A DNA stretch of 20,074 nt, from the IMG/VR virus record IMGVR_UViG_3300013005_000217, positions 1-20,074 of that record; one strand, 5' to 3'. The DNA is from a virus. Made by a program: the position numbers and the translations under genes. The notes under the pieces were generated by a model. That model saw only the letters and a program-made list of their open reading frames with translations, was not told where the DNA came from and made no database searches. This document shows, in pieces, positions 1 to 5,787 of the stretch (within the stretch, counting starts at the first letter, position 1; each line of letters starts with the position of its first letter).

Positions 1-360
1 ACGGCCGCGAAGATTGCGGCCGGTGCAGTCGTCGCCGGGAAGATCGCGGCTGATGCGGTGACGGCGAACGAGATCGCCGCGAACGCGATCACGGCCGCGA
101 AGATTGCCGCCGGCGCAGTCGTCGCCGGGAAGATCGCGGCCGATGCGGTTACCGCGAACGAAATTTCCGCCAACGCGGTCACGGCCGCGAAGATTGCGGC
201 CGGTGCAGTCGTCGCCGGGAAGATCGCGGCTGATGCGGTGACGGCGAACGAGATCGCCGCGAACGCGATCACGACCGCGAAGATTTCCGCCGGTGCCGTG
301 GTCGCGGACAAGCTTGCCGCCTCTGCGGTGACGGCCGACAAGATCGCAGCCGGGGCGATT
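1..360 (+). repeat. 30-bp coding repeats in a 180-bp higher-order array
   Basis: Each 30-bp unit encodes one decapeptide, and three units make a 90-bp block. Bases 1-90 and 181-270 are identical, while the block between them (91-180) differs at several, mostly synonymous, positions. The array therefore looks like a recent duplication of a 180-bp unit. It continues past the left window edge and degenerates after about base 300. Confidence 0.9.
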
Positions 361-1764
361 ACGGCCACCAAGCTCGCGGTCGCGATGGGCGGCTCTAACT
401 TCGTCAAAAACAGCAGCTTCGAGTCCAATACAGGAACCGCCCCCGACGGCTTCGGAATGTACGACAACTCCAGCGAGGCTACCTATTTCGGCGTGCAGAC
501 CTCCGGCGGCCGCACTGGCGCGAATTTCCTTCGTATCTCGTTCAACGCGAACAACTCCACCAAGGGCTTCTACTTCGCAAACAACGGCCAGTACGACAAT
601 TCAGGAATTTTCAGAACCGGTCGCTGGTATGTGTTCTCGTGGTACGCGCGCGCGAGCGGCGGGGCGCTTGGCTACGGGATGACAACGGCGTGGAATATCG
701 GCCCGAACGATTACATCGTGCTGGCAAACCCGGCTCTTAACGGTAACTGGCAGCGTTACGCCTTCGCGTGTCGCTGGACCGGTGGGTCGGTCGATAACAA
801 TGGCTTTGCGACGGTATCCGGTGGAATCGGCGCAACATCATCAATTGACTTCGACGACATACAGGTCGAGGAGGGCGAGTATCCGACCGGCTACGCGCCG
901 CGCCTTGCGCCGGGCGAGGTCATCGGGACCTTTATCGCCGATGGGGCCATTGTTACCAACAAACTCGCGGCTAACGCGATCACCGCGGACAAAATCAACG
1001 CCGGCGCCGTGACCGCGGCAAAGTTATCGGTCTCGTCGCTCGACGCTATCTCGGCGAATGTCGGAACGCTCACGGCCGGCGTCATCCGCAACACCGCCGA
1101 CTCGTTCCGCGTCGACGTCACCAACGGCCGGACGATCGCCACGACCGGCTCGTTTATGAAAGTCACCGGCGCGCCGTTCGGCAGCTCGTCGCAGTTCATC
1201 GAATGGTACGGGCCGTATCAATCGAACCTCGCCAACTGCACCGAATCGAACGCGACGTACTACCTCAAGACCAACGGCACCGCGTATTTCGGCGGCGCGC
1301 TGCTCGCGGGCGTCCTTAAGAACAGCGTGCAGGGGACCAACCTCACCGACGCAAACGAGGCCATCCTCGGCCCGTTCTCCACGAACGGCGGGAGCATCAC
1401 GCTCACGATGGCGCTCAACTTCTACGGGCGCATCGATTACCCCGGCACATCTGGCGGCCTCACCAACTACAACGCAAAGACCAAGCAGAACCCGTCCTTC
1501 ACGGTCGTGCTCTCTCGGAAAATCGGTAGCGGCTCCTACTCCGACGTCGCCACCTACAACTTCACCGGCTCGTGGAACGGCGAAGCGCCCGTTCCGGTTG
1601 ACAGCGCGCCCGGCTACTACGAGCAAGAAGGCGCTGGCTCCGGCACCTACACGGACACCAGCGGCGGCACCGCCGACAAGACTTTCAAGCTCCGGTTTAC
1701 CTCGTGGGCGAACGTTAACTCGACCGTGATCGCCAACACCCTTTCCCTGACCAGCGTGGAGTAA
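1..1764 (+). CDS. phage tail fibre / central tail protein, C-terminal part (5' end outside window)
   Basis: The frame is open from base 1, so the true start lies upstream; 587 residues are visible. Residues 1 to about 127 are a decapeptide array of the type TAAKIAAGAV / VAGKIAADAV / TANEIAANAI. Next comes a roughly 160-residue jelly-roll domain, starting near GGSNFVKNSSFES and ending in FDDIQVEEGEYPTGYAP. That ending is typical of carbohydrate-binding-like domains in phage tail proteins. More decapeptides follow (NKLAANAITADKINAGAVTA), so the domain is inserted in the array. The C-terminal 250 residues are Gly/Ser/Thr-rich and beta-like, as in receptor-contacting fibre tips. Decapeptides of this kind are common in lambda-J-like and central fibre proteins. 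The role is inferred to be host-surface binding at the tail tip. The next gene's ribosome site overlaps its stop, consistent with the end of a late tail operon. Confidence 0.85.
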   Translation, partial: TAAKIAAGAVVAGKIAADAVTANEIAANAITAAKIAAGAVVAGKIAADAVTANEISANAVTAAKIAAGAVVAGKIAADAVTANEIAANAITTAKISAGAVVADKLAASAVTADKIAAGAITATKLAVAMGGSNFVKNSSFESNTGTAPDGFGMYDNSSEATYFGVQTSGGRTGANFLRISFNANNSTKGFYFANNGQYDNSGIFRTGRWYVFSWYARASGGALGYGMTTAWNIGPNDYIVLANPALNGNWQRYAFACRWTGGSVDNNGFATVSGGIGATSSIDFDDIQVEEGEYPTGYAPRLAPGEVIGTFIADGAIVTNKLAANAITADKINAGAVTAAKLSVSSLDAISANVGTLTAGVIRNTADSFRVDVTNGRTIATTGSFMKVTGAPFGSSSQFIEWYGPYQSNLANCTESNATYYLKTNGTAYFGGALLAGVLKNSVQGTNLTDANEAILGPFSTNGGSITLTMALNFYGRIDYPGTSGGLTNYNAKTKQNPSFTVVLSRKIGSGSYSDVATYNFTGSWNGEAPVPVDSAPGYYEQEGAGSGTYTDTSGGTADKTFKLRFTSWANVNSTVIANTLSLTSVE

Positions 1765-1770
1765 CGACCG

Positions 1771-2163
1771 ATGGCACTGCGAAAACTTCTCACCCTTCCG
1801 TCCGGTCACGCCGTCGAATACTGGCGGATCGCGTCGATCACGACCGCGTTCGCCGCGGGTCACGGCGTCGTCGAGCTCGCGGGCTACCGAGATCAGGCCG
1901 CGCGCGAGGCCGGGATGCCGCCGCTCGCGGACGCGCGGCAGACGTTCTCCGGCTACCTCGGCCACGGCGGCACGGCCGAGGCTTACGCGTGGCTGCGCTC
2001 GCAACCGGTGCCCGTTCCCGGTCACTACGAGACGCGAGATCTTACGGTCCCGATGCCGTCGGCTAATCCTGACGAGCCGCCGGTTATGCAGGTCACGCGC
2101 CGGCAAGTGTGGGTGATGGAACAACCTGGCGCGCCGCTCTTTGCCGACGCGGAGGATTGCTAA
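1771..2163 (+). CDS. small tail-associated protein, function unknown
   Basis: This 130-residue protein starts at ATG 1771. GGAG at 1758-1761 overlaps the stop of the fibre gene. The N-terminus (RKLLTLPSGHAVEYWRI) and the middle (GYRDQAAREAG) resemble small proteins found directly after tail fibre genes in many siphophages, which suggests a fibre chaperone or minor tail component. No catalytic motif, signal peptide or membrane segment is visible. Position between fibre and lysis genes is the only functional clue. Confidence 0.75.
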   Translation: MALRKLLTLPSGHAVEYWRIASITTAFAAGHGVVELAGYRDQAAREAGMPPLADARQTFSGYLGHGGTAEAYAWLRSQPVPVPGHYETRDLTVPMPSANPDEPPVMQVTRRQVWVMEQPGAPLFADAEDC

Positions 2164-2164
2164 C

Positions 2165-2434
2165 ATGAGCGCGACCGATCTCTCGAAGTTCCGAGTGCCG
2201 CTCGGCTCGCTCGTCGTCGACGCCTCGCTCGTTATCGCGCTGATCTGGTGGGGCGCGACGATGACCTCGAAGCTCGACGAGATGAACCGCCGGATCGCCA
2301 ACGTCGAGCAGGTGAAAATCCAACCCGAGGCGGACCGGCGCATCGCGGTCATCGAGGCGCGGCTTACTGACCAGACCTCGAGGCTACAGTCGATCGAGGA
2401 CAAGCTAGATCGCGCCCTCGATCGCGGCCGATGA
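2165..2434 (+). CDS. single-span membrane protein with coiled coil, lysis-region
   Basis: The start at ATG 2165 is chosen because GGAGG at 2151-2155 lies 9 nt upstream; an in-frame TTG at 2141 would have no such site. The 89-residue product has one hydrophobic segment near residues 13-31 (LGSLVVDASLVIALIWWGA). A heptad-like charged C-terminus follows (DEMNRRIANVEQ... RLQSIEDKLDRALD), predicting a coiled coil. Its stop overlaps the endolysin ATG (ATGA, 2431-2434). A single span plus coiled coil directly before an endolysin suggests a holin-like or lysis-modulating protein, reminiscent of XhlA-type haemolysins though with the opposite domain order. The function is inferred from context. Confidence 0.7.
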   Translation: MSATDLSKFRVPLGSLVVDASLVIALIWWGATMTSKLDEMNRRIANVEQVKIQPEADRRIAVIEARLTDQTSRLQSIEDKLDRALDRGR

Positions 2435-2943
2435 GCCTGTTCCTCTCCGCCGGTCACTCGCCGGCGGCTCCCGGCGCGGCGTGGCGTGGCTTCGTCGAGC
2501 ACGCCGAGGCTCGCGAGTGGGTCGCGGAGCTCTCGCGGCTCCTTCCCGGCGCGCAGCTCGTTCCGCCCGGCGAGCTCGGCGCGAAGATCCGCTGGGTCAA
2601 CGCGCGCGCGCGGCCGACGGATCTCGCCGTCGAGGTGCACTTTAACGCAGCGACGCCGACGGCCCGCGGGTCCGAGACCCTGCACGCACCCGGCTCTGGC
2701 CGTGGCGCACTGCTGGCGGTCGAAGTGCAGGCCGTCCTCGCCCGGCACTTCTTGCCGAACCGCGGCATCAAGCAAGGCTGGTATCAGCAGAACCCCGCAA
2801 AGGGGCCGCTCGCCTTTCTCGCCAAGACCCGATGCGCGGCGCTGATCCTGGAGCCCGCCTTCATCTACCAGGCAGACGAGATCCGCGCCAAGCGGGCCGC
2901 CTGCTGCCTCGACCTCGCCAACACACTCCGGAGATTCACATGA
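2431..2943 (+). CDS. endolysin, N-acetylmuramoyl-L-alanine amidase (Amidase_3 type)
   Basis: This 170-residue enzyme is predicted to cut the amide bond between MurNAc and the stem peptide. Zinc-amidase features are visible: AGHS with His9 at the N-terminus, Glu26 (or Glu23), His70 in AVEVHFNA, and a C-terminal catalytic Glu141 in LILEPAFI. The GSETLH stretch at 80-85 is also typical of the family. No signal peptide or N-terminal membrane anchor is seen, so it should need a holin to reach the wall. The length fits a bare catalytic domain without a cell-wall-binding module, as usual for phages of Gram-negative hosts. It overlaps both neighbours by ATGA, indicating translational coupling. Confidence 0.88.
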   Translation: MSLFLSAGHSPAAPGAAWRGFVEHAEAREWVAELSRLLPGAQLVPPGELGAKIRWVNARARPTDLAVEVHFNAATPTARGSETLHAPGSGRGALLAVEVQAVLARHFLPNRGIKQGWYQQNPAKGPLAFLAKTRCAALILEPAFIYQADEIRAKRAACCLDLANTLRRFT

Positions 2944-3167
2944 CCGACGAAACCGAAGTCTCGACCCGCGACTGGCTGCGCGGCGCTCTGCGCTCGCGCA
3001 CGGTCTGGATCAACATCGCGCTCGCCGTGCTCGGGGGCCTCGAGCTGTCGGGCGCGCACCTGACGACGCTGTTCGGGGCGCAGCTGTCCGCCGCTGTTCT
3101 GCTGATCGGCTCGCTCGCGAATCTCGCGCTGCGCGCCATCACTACGACCCCGCTGCCGCACCGCTGA
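2940..3167 (+). CDS. two-span small membrane protein, holin candidate
   Basis: The product is 75 residues from ATG 2940, which overlaps the endolysin stop (ATGA). After a charged N-terminus (MTDETEVSTRDWLRG) there are two hydrophobic segments, near residues 22-41 (VWINIALAVLGGLELSG) and 47-65 (AQLSAAVLLIGSLANLALRA). The short tail TTTPLPHR is polar. The pattern 'SKT-W-N-two spans-N-LR-hT' recurs in small phage membrane proteins beside endolysins. A pore-forming role in releasing the amidase is inferred from topology and location. It could instead be an antiholin partner of the coiled-coil membrane protein at 2165. Confidence 0.72.
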   Translation: MTDETEVSTRDWLRGALRSRTVWINIALAVLGGLELSGAHLTTLFGAQLSAAVLLIGSLANLALRAITTTPLPHR

Positions 3168-3169
3168 CC

Positions 3170-3484
3170 GTGGCCGTGCGCACCGAGCGTCAGCCGTTTC
3201 GCATCCCGAAACGGTTCGAGCTCATGGGGCACACGGTCCGGGTGCGCATCGTCCGCCGCGATCGCTGGCGGCACGGCAAGGATTGCGTCGGCATCTGGGA
3301 CCCGTCCCGCCTGACGATCGACATCGTCGCGGGGCAGATGCGAACCCTCACCGAGCAGGTGTTCTTCCACGAACTCGCCCATGCCGTCGCGACCATGCAG
3401 TCGCACCCGCTCGCGTCCGATGAAACCTTCATCGACCAGCAAGGGCACCTGTACCACCAGTTTTTCACCAGCTCGACCTACTGA
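3170..3484 (+). CDS. zincin-like metallopeptidase domain protein
   Basis: This 104-residue protein starts at GTG 3170, two bases after the previous stop; GTG 3176 is an alternative, and neither has a strong ribosome site, so reinitiation is likely. The zinc-protease motif is clear: FFHELAHAV with His67, Glu68 and His71. It is followed by SDETFIDQQGHLYHQF, where Glu85 or Asp89 could supply the third zinc ligand. The fold is inferred to be a minimal ImmA/IrrE-like or SprT-like zincin. Its substrate is unknown. Proteins of this type sit in phage accessory positions, and some members of related families cleave repressors. No secretion signal is seen, so it should act in the cytoplasm. Confidence 0.75.
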   Translation: MAVRTERQPFRIPKRFELMGHTVRVRIVRRDRWRHGKDCVGIWDPSRLTIDIVAGQMRTLTEQVFFHELAHAVATMQSHPLASDETFIDQQGHLYHQFFTSSTY

Positions 3485-3502
3485 CCCACCTTCGGAGGCC
3501 TC

Positions 3503-4615
3503 GTGCCCAGCCAAAAAGTAACGGATGAGCAGATCATCGCGGCGCTCAACGCCGCCAAGGGCGTGCGCGCCGAGGCTGCACGCCAGCTCGGCATCAACAC
3601 CCGAGGTCTCGCGCAGCGCATCGACGGGCTCAAGTCCCGCGGCGTGCCTGTGCCCGACTCGAGCTATGACCCGGGCGCTCGGTTCCGCACCGCTGGCGGC
3701 GTGGTGGAGAACACCCCGCGCAAGCGTGAGCTCTTCGAGGTGCCGAAACTGCCCTCGGGCAAGATCGACATCCGCGAGCTGATCGATCGGCGCAAGTCCG
3801 CCTTCGCGCGAAAGGACGCGGCTGCCGAGGCCCGGAAGCTGATCAAGGTCAAGGTCCGCGGGAACGATCCGATCGCGGTCACGCTCCTCGGCGACCCGCA
3901 CGTCGATGACGACCACACCGACCTCGGCCAGCTCGAGCGCGACATCGAGGTCATCAAGCGCACGCCCGGTCTCTACGCGGCCTGTATCGGCGACCTGCAG
4001 AACAACTGGATCGGGCGTCTCGCTCGGCTCTACGGCGAGCAGGAGACCACGACCGACCAATCGTGGCAGCTCGTCGAGTGGCTCGTCTCTGAGCTGCGCG
4101 AGGACTGGCTGTTCATGGTGCAGGGCAATCACGACCATTGGAGCGGCGGAGGCGACCCGCTGCGCTGGATTCAGCGTCAGGCCGGCGTCACGCTCACCGG
4201 CGACCACACTGTCCGCGTCGCGCTGACCTTCCAGAACGGCACCGAGGTCCGCATCGCTGCCCGCCACGACTGGCCCGGGAACTCGATGTGGAACCCCAAC
4301 CACGGGCAGCTGAGGGCGGCGAAGCTCACGCACCACGACCACGTCATCGTCTCAGGCCACAAGCACACCGGCGGCTATCAGCTCCTGCGCATCGCAGCGA
4401 CCGGCCAGCTCGCGCACCTGCTGCAGCTCGGCAGCTACAAGATGCACGACTCCTATGCCGACGCGCTCGGCCTGCCTCCCGCGATGATCGCGCCCAGCTG
4501 CACTGTCATCCTCGACCCGATGGGCGGCGAGCTCGGCCTTGTGCGGGTCGAGCACGACATCGAGGCCGCGGCGGACTACCTGACATGGCTCCGGAAGCGC
4601 CGGGCGGCCGCATGA
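3503..4615 (+). CDS. HTH-calcineurin-like metallophosphoesterase fusion
   Basis: The start is GTG 3503 with GGAGG at 3494-3498 (short 4-nt spacing). The 370-residue product has an N-terminal Fis-like helix-turn-helix (residues 6-45, IIAALNAAKGVRAEAARQLG) and a linker rich in charged residues to about 120. A complete metallophosphoesterase domain follows: GDPH (130-133), GDLQNNW (163-169), GNHDHW (208-213), RHDW with His255, and GHKHTGG (285-291). All five metal-binding motifs are intact, so phosphodiesterase or phosphatase activity is likely. The HTH suggests a nucleic-acid target or DNA-bound function. The substrate is unknown. It is unusual inside a lysis cassette, and its stop overlaps the next ATG. 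Confidence 0.85.
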   Translation: MPSQKVTDEQIIAALNAAKGVRAEAARQLGINTRGLAQRIDGLKSRGVPVPDSSYDPGARFRTAGGVVENTPRKRELFEVPKLPSGKIDIRELIDRRKSAFARKDAAAEARKLIKVKVRGNDPIAVTLLGDPHVDDDHTDLGQLERDIEVIKRTPGLYAACIGDLQNNWIGRLARLYGEQETTTDQSWQLVEWLVSELREDWLFMVQGNHDHWSGGGDPLRWIQRQAGVTLTGDHTVRVALTFQNGTEVRIAARHDWPGNSMWNPNHGQLRAAKLTHHDHVIVSGHKHTGGYQLLRIAATGQLAHLLQLGSYKMHDSYADALGLPPAMIAPSCTVILDPMGGELGLVRVEHDIEAAADYLTWLRKRRAAA

Positions 4616-4833
4616 CCGACCCCGTCAACCGTCCCGCCCACTACAACCAAGGAGACGTCGAGTGCATCGACGCCATCCGCGCGCAGCTCTCCGACGAGGA
4701 GTGGCGCGGATACCTGCGCGGGCAGGTGGCAAAGTACAACTGGCGGCTCGGCAGGAAGGACGCGCTCGAGCAGGACGCCCGGAAGCTGCGCTGGTACGCG
4801 AGCTGGCTCTGCGGCGTGGACCCGCGCAAATGA
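4612..4833 (+). CDS. DUF3310 family small protein
   Basis: The product is 73 residues from ATG 4612, overlapping the phosphoesterase stop (ATGA). The family signature is clear: an N-terminal 'PxHYxxG-xECIDAI' (PVNRPAHYNQGDVECIDAI) and a C-terminal 'GQVAKYNWRLGRKDALEQDARKL' helix. DUF3310 proteins are widespread in phages, where they are sometimes annotated as nucleotide-kinase-like, but their activity is not settled. They normally sit with nucleotide or replication genes, so a place between phosphoesterase and spanin is notable. The stop overlaps the Rz start. Confidence 0.85.
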   Translation: MTDPVNRPAHYNQGDVECIDAIRAQLSDEEWRGYLRGQVAKYNWRLGRKDALEQDARKLRWYASWLCGVDPRK

Positions 4834-5210
4834 TCCCGCCCTGGCTGACGCTCCGGCTGGCCGGTTATGTGGCCGGTTCCGTCCTGATCCTGACCGGCCT
4901 CTGGCTCGCCTACGATTGGGCGCACGACCGCGGGGTCGCCGAAGAGCGGGCCCGGTGGGAAGCGTCCACGGCGGAGGCGGGTGCCCGGTTCGCCGAGGCT
5001 CTGGCCGCACAGCAGGCCGTAATGGCCGACCTTGACCGTGACCTTACCGACGCCCGTCGCCGGGCGAACAGCCGCCGCGAGGGCCTCAGCAATGCGTTCC
5101 AGAATGATCCCGCTGCTCGCGACTGGTCTCGCGAGCCTATCCCTGACAGCGTGCGGGTCGCGATTGGTCGTGATCGAGCAGTGCCCGGCGATCCCGGTCG
5201 CGCTGACTGA
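4830..5210 (+). CDS. Rz-like inner-membrane spanin (i-spanin)
   Basis: This 126-residue protein starts at ATG 4830 (ATGA overlap with DUF3310). It has an N-terminal signal-anchor at residues 9-28 (RLAGYVAGSVLILTGLWLAY). A long charged Ala/Arg/Glu-rich periplasmic helix follows (35-90), with a C-terminus NDPAARDWSREPIPDSVRVAI typical of Rz/LysB proteins. It should join the outer-membrane lipoprotein encoded in the overlapping frame and fuse inner and outer membranes in the last lysis step. The overlap architecture (Rz1 starting inside Rz and running beyond it) supports the call more than sequence similarity does. Confidence 0.85.
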   Translation: MIPPWLTLRLAGYVAGSVLILTGLWLAYDWAHDRGVAEERARWEASTAEAGARFAEALAAQQAVMADLDRDLTDARRRANSRREGLSNAFQNDPAARDWSREPIPDSVRVAIGRDRAVPGDPGRAD

Positions 5211-5382
5211 GCCCTGCGCGCTGGCCGCGCGTGACCTCGCCACGAACGGGGATCTCGCGCGCGCATACCTCGATGCCACCGAATGCGTCGATGAGTCGTC
5301 GCTGAAGCTGCGGGCTATTCGCGAACTTGCGGCCTGCCGGCTGCAGACAGAGACCAGGCGAGGCACGCGACCCACCCGATGA
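5092..5382 (+). CDS. Rz1-like outer-membrane lipoprotein spanin (o-spanin)
   Basis: This gene is encoded in a different frame within and beyond Rz. ATG 5092 has GAGGG at 5079-5083, 8 nt upstream; ATG 5104 is an alternative start. The 96-residue product has a signal peptide ending in the lipobox LTAC (residues 18-21), so Cys21 should be lipidated. The mature part contains further cysteines (CPAIP, EPCALAARDL, TECVDES, AACRLQ), a pattern common in P2 LysC-like o-spanins. The C-terminus (RAIRELAACRL) is also typical. Its last 68 bases overlap the 3' end of the opposite-strand Imm gene. Confidence 0.85.
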   Translation: MRSRMIPLLATGLASLSLTACGSRLVVIEQCPAIPVALTEPCALAARDLATNGDLARAYLDATECVDESSLKLRAIRELAACRLQTETRRGTRPTR

Positions 5383-5530
5383 AGGTCCAGCCGAGGAACA
5401 GGTTCACCACCGCGATCGAGTAAACGTTCGGGTGCTTGCGTCCCTTCGCGATCCACCACGGCAGCAGGTAAATCCACAGCAGGAAAACCAGCAGCAGCAG
5501 GCCGCCGATCGAGTCGATTCCGAATCCCAT
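5315..5530 (-). CDS. imm: superinfection immunity protein (Imm family membrane protein)
   Basis: This 71-residue protein starts at ATG 5530 with GGGAG (5536-5540) 5 nt upstream. Two hydrophobic spans are seen, near residues 9-27 (GGLLLLVFLLWIYLLPWW) and 37-58. Between and within them is the family signature 'YLLPWWIAKGRKHPN ... AVVNLFLGWTFIGWV', typical of the Imm_superinfect family named for T4 Imm. Such proteins sit in the inner membrane and block DNA entry of related phages. The gene is convergent to Rz1 and isolated from the early operon, as expected for a lysogenic-conversion moron expressed from its own promoter. I could not assign a convincing -35/-10 pair. Confidence 0.85.
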   Translation of the reverse strand: MGFGIDSIGGLLLLVFLLWIYLLPWWIAKGRKHPNVYSIAVVNLFLGWTFIGWVACLAWSLSAAGRPQVRE

Positions 5531-5555
5531 AACGTCTCCCGAAAGTGTCCAAAAT

Positions 5556-5588
5556 AAAAAAGCCGGTACCTGATTCTATTGGCTTTTT
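5556..5588. terminator. possible bidirectional terminator hairpin
   Basis: AAAAAGCC (5557-5564) and GGCTTTTT (5581-5588) form an 8-bp inverted repeat with a 16-nt loop, A-rich on one side and T-rich on the other. It lies just past the lysis genes and could stop late plus-strand transcription before the attachment site. The stem has only three G-C pairs, so the call is weak. On the minus strand it lies in the leader of the Imm gene. Confidence 0.35.
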
Positions 5589-5654
5589 CCCGGCCTGAGT
5601 CCGTAAAGTATTGGACACTGCGCGGGGGTCTTTTCCCTGATATTCTGCGGCCTT

Positions 5655-5719
5655 GCGCCCGTTCGGCTGTCAGGCTTCGAACCTGAGGGTCGGGAGTTCG
5701 AATCTCTCCGGGCGCGCCA
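5655..5719 (+). tRNA. degenerate tRNA-Arg(UCG) lacking the D arm
   Basis: The 65-nt element folds as follows. Acceptor GCGCCCG (5655-5661) pairs perfectly with CGGGCGC (5709-5715), followed by discriminator G and encoded CCA. The anticodon stem TCAGG/CCTGA (5670-5674, 5682-5686) carries loop CTTCGAA with anticodon TCG. The variable loop is GGGTC, and the T arm is GGGAG-TTCGAAT-CTCTC. Only eight bases (5662-5669) replace the connector and D arm, which normally take about 19. The identity matches proteobacterial tRNA-Arg. It is probably a vestigial copy kept as the attachment site and not an active tRNA. Confidence 0.55.
5670..5719 (+). other. attP: attP core: 3' half of a tRNA-Arg gene
   Basis: The block from the anticodon stem to the CCA end is intact and lies 70 bp from the 3' end of the integrase gene, the standard position for attP of tRNA-targeting tyrosine integrases. 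Integration at the host tRNA-Arg(UCG) would restore the host gene's 3' half. The exact core boundaries cannot be set without the host sequence. Confidence 0.65.
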
Positions 5720-5787
5720 CTTTTCAATGACTTACACCATCTCCGCGTGCCTCGCTTGGCCCGGAAATATTGGACGTCCAAAAAAAC

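Larger units (their letters stand above)
5544..5781. repeat. putative integrase arm-type sites flanking attP
   Basis: TTGGACACT occurs at 5611-5619, and its reverse complement AGTGTCCAA at 5544-5552. TATTGGAC recurs at 5609-5616 and 5768-5775. The last copy is part of a perfect 12-bp palindrome, TTGGACGTCCAA (5770-5781). The copies lie on both sides of the tRNA-like core, as arm-binding sites of tyrosine integrases do. Assignment as arm sites is inference. Confidence 0.4.

Noticed and set aside
1-360. CRISPR array or diversity-generating retroelement target suggested by the repeats
   Set aside because: The repeats are contiguous, in frame and translated as decapeptides without spacers. No reverse transcriptase gene is visible in the window.
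1024-2775. 583-codon open frame on the minus strand
   Set aside because: It lies opposite the tail fibre, the small tail protein, the coiled-coil protein and the amidase. The translation is Arg/Val/Gly/Asp-rich filler typical of antisense frames in GC-rich DNA.
2936-4342. 468-codon open frame on the minus strand
   Set aside because: It is antisense to the holin candidate, the zincin and the phosphoesterase, whose motifs are clear on the plus strand.
5655-5719. Functional phage-encoded tRNA
   Set aside because: The D arm is absent, and bacterial aminoacylation and folding normally need it. Location beside int makes an attachment-site role more likely. It is kept as a finding because the acceptor stem is complete.
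5404-5781. 125-codon minus-strand frame with translation like 'GAPGEIRTPDPQVRSL'
   Set aside because: This string is a well-known false translation of the antisense strand of a tRNA-Arg gene, and it helped to locate the attachment site.
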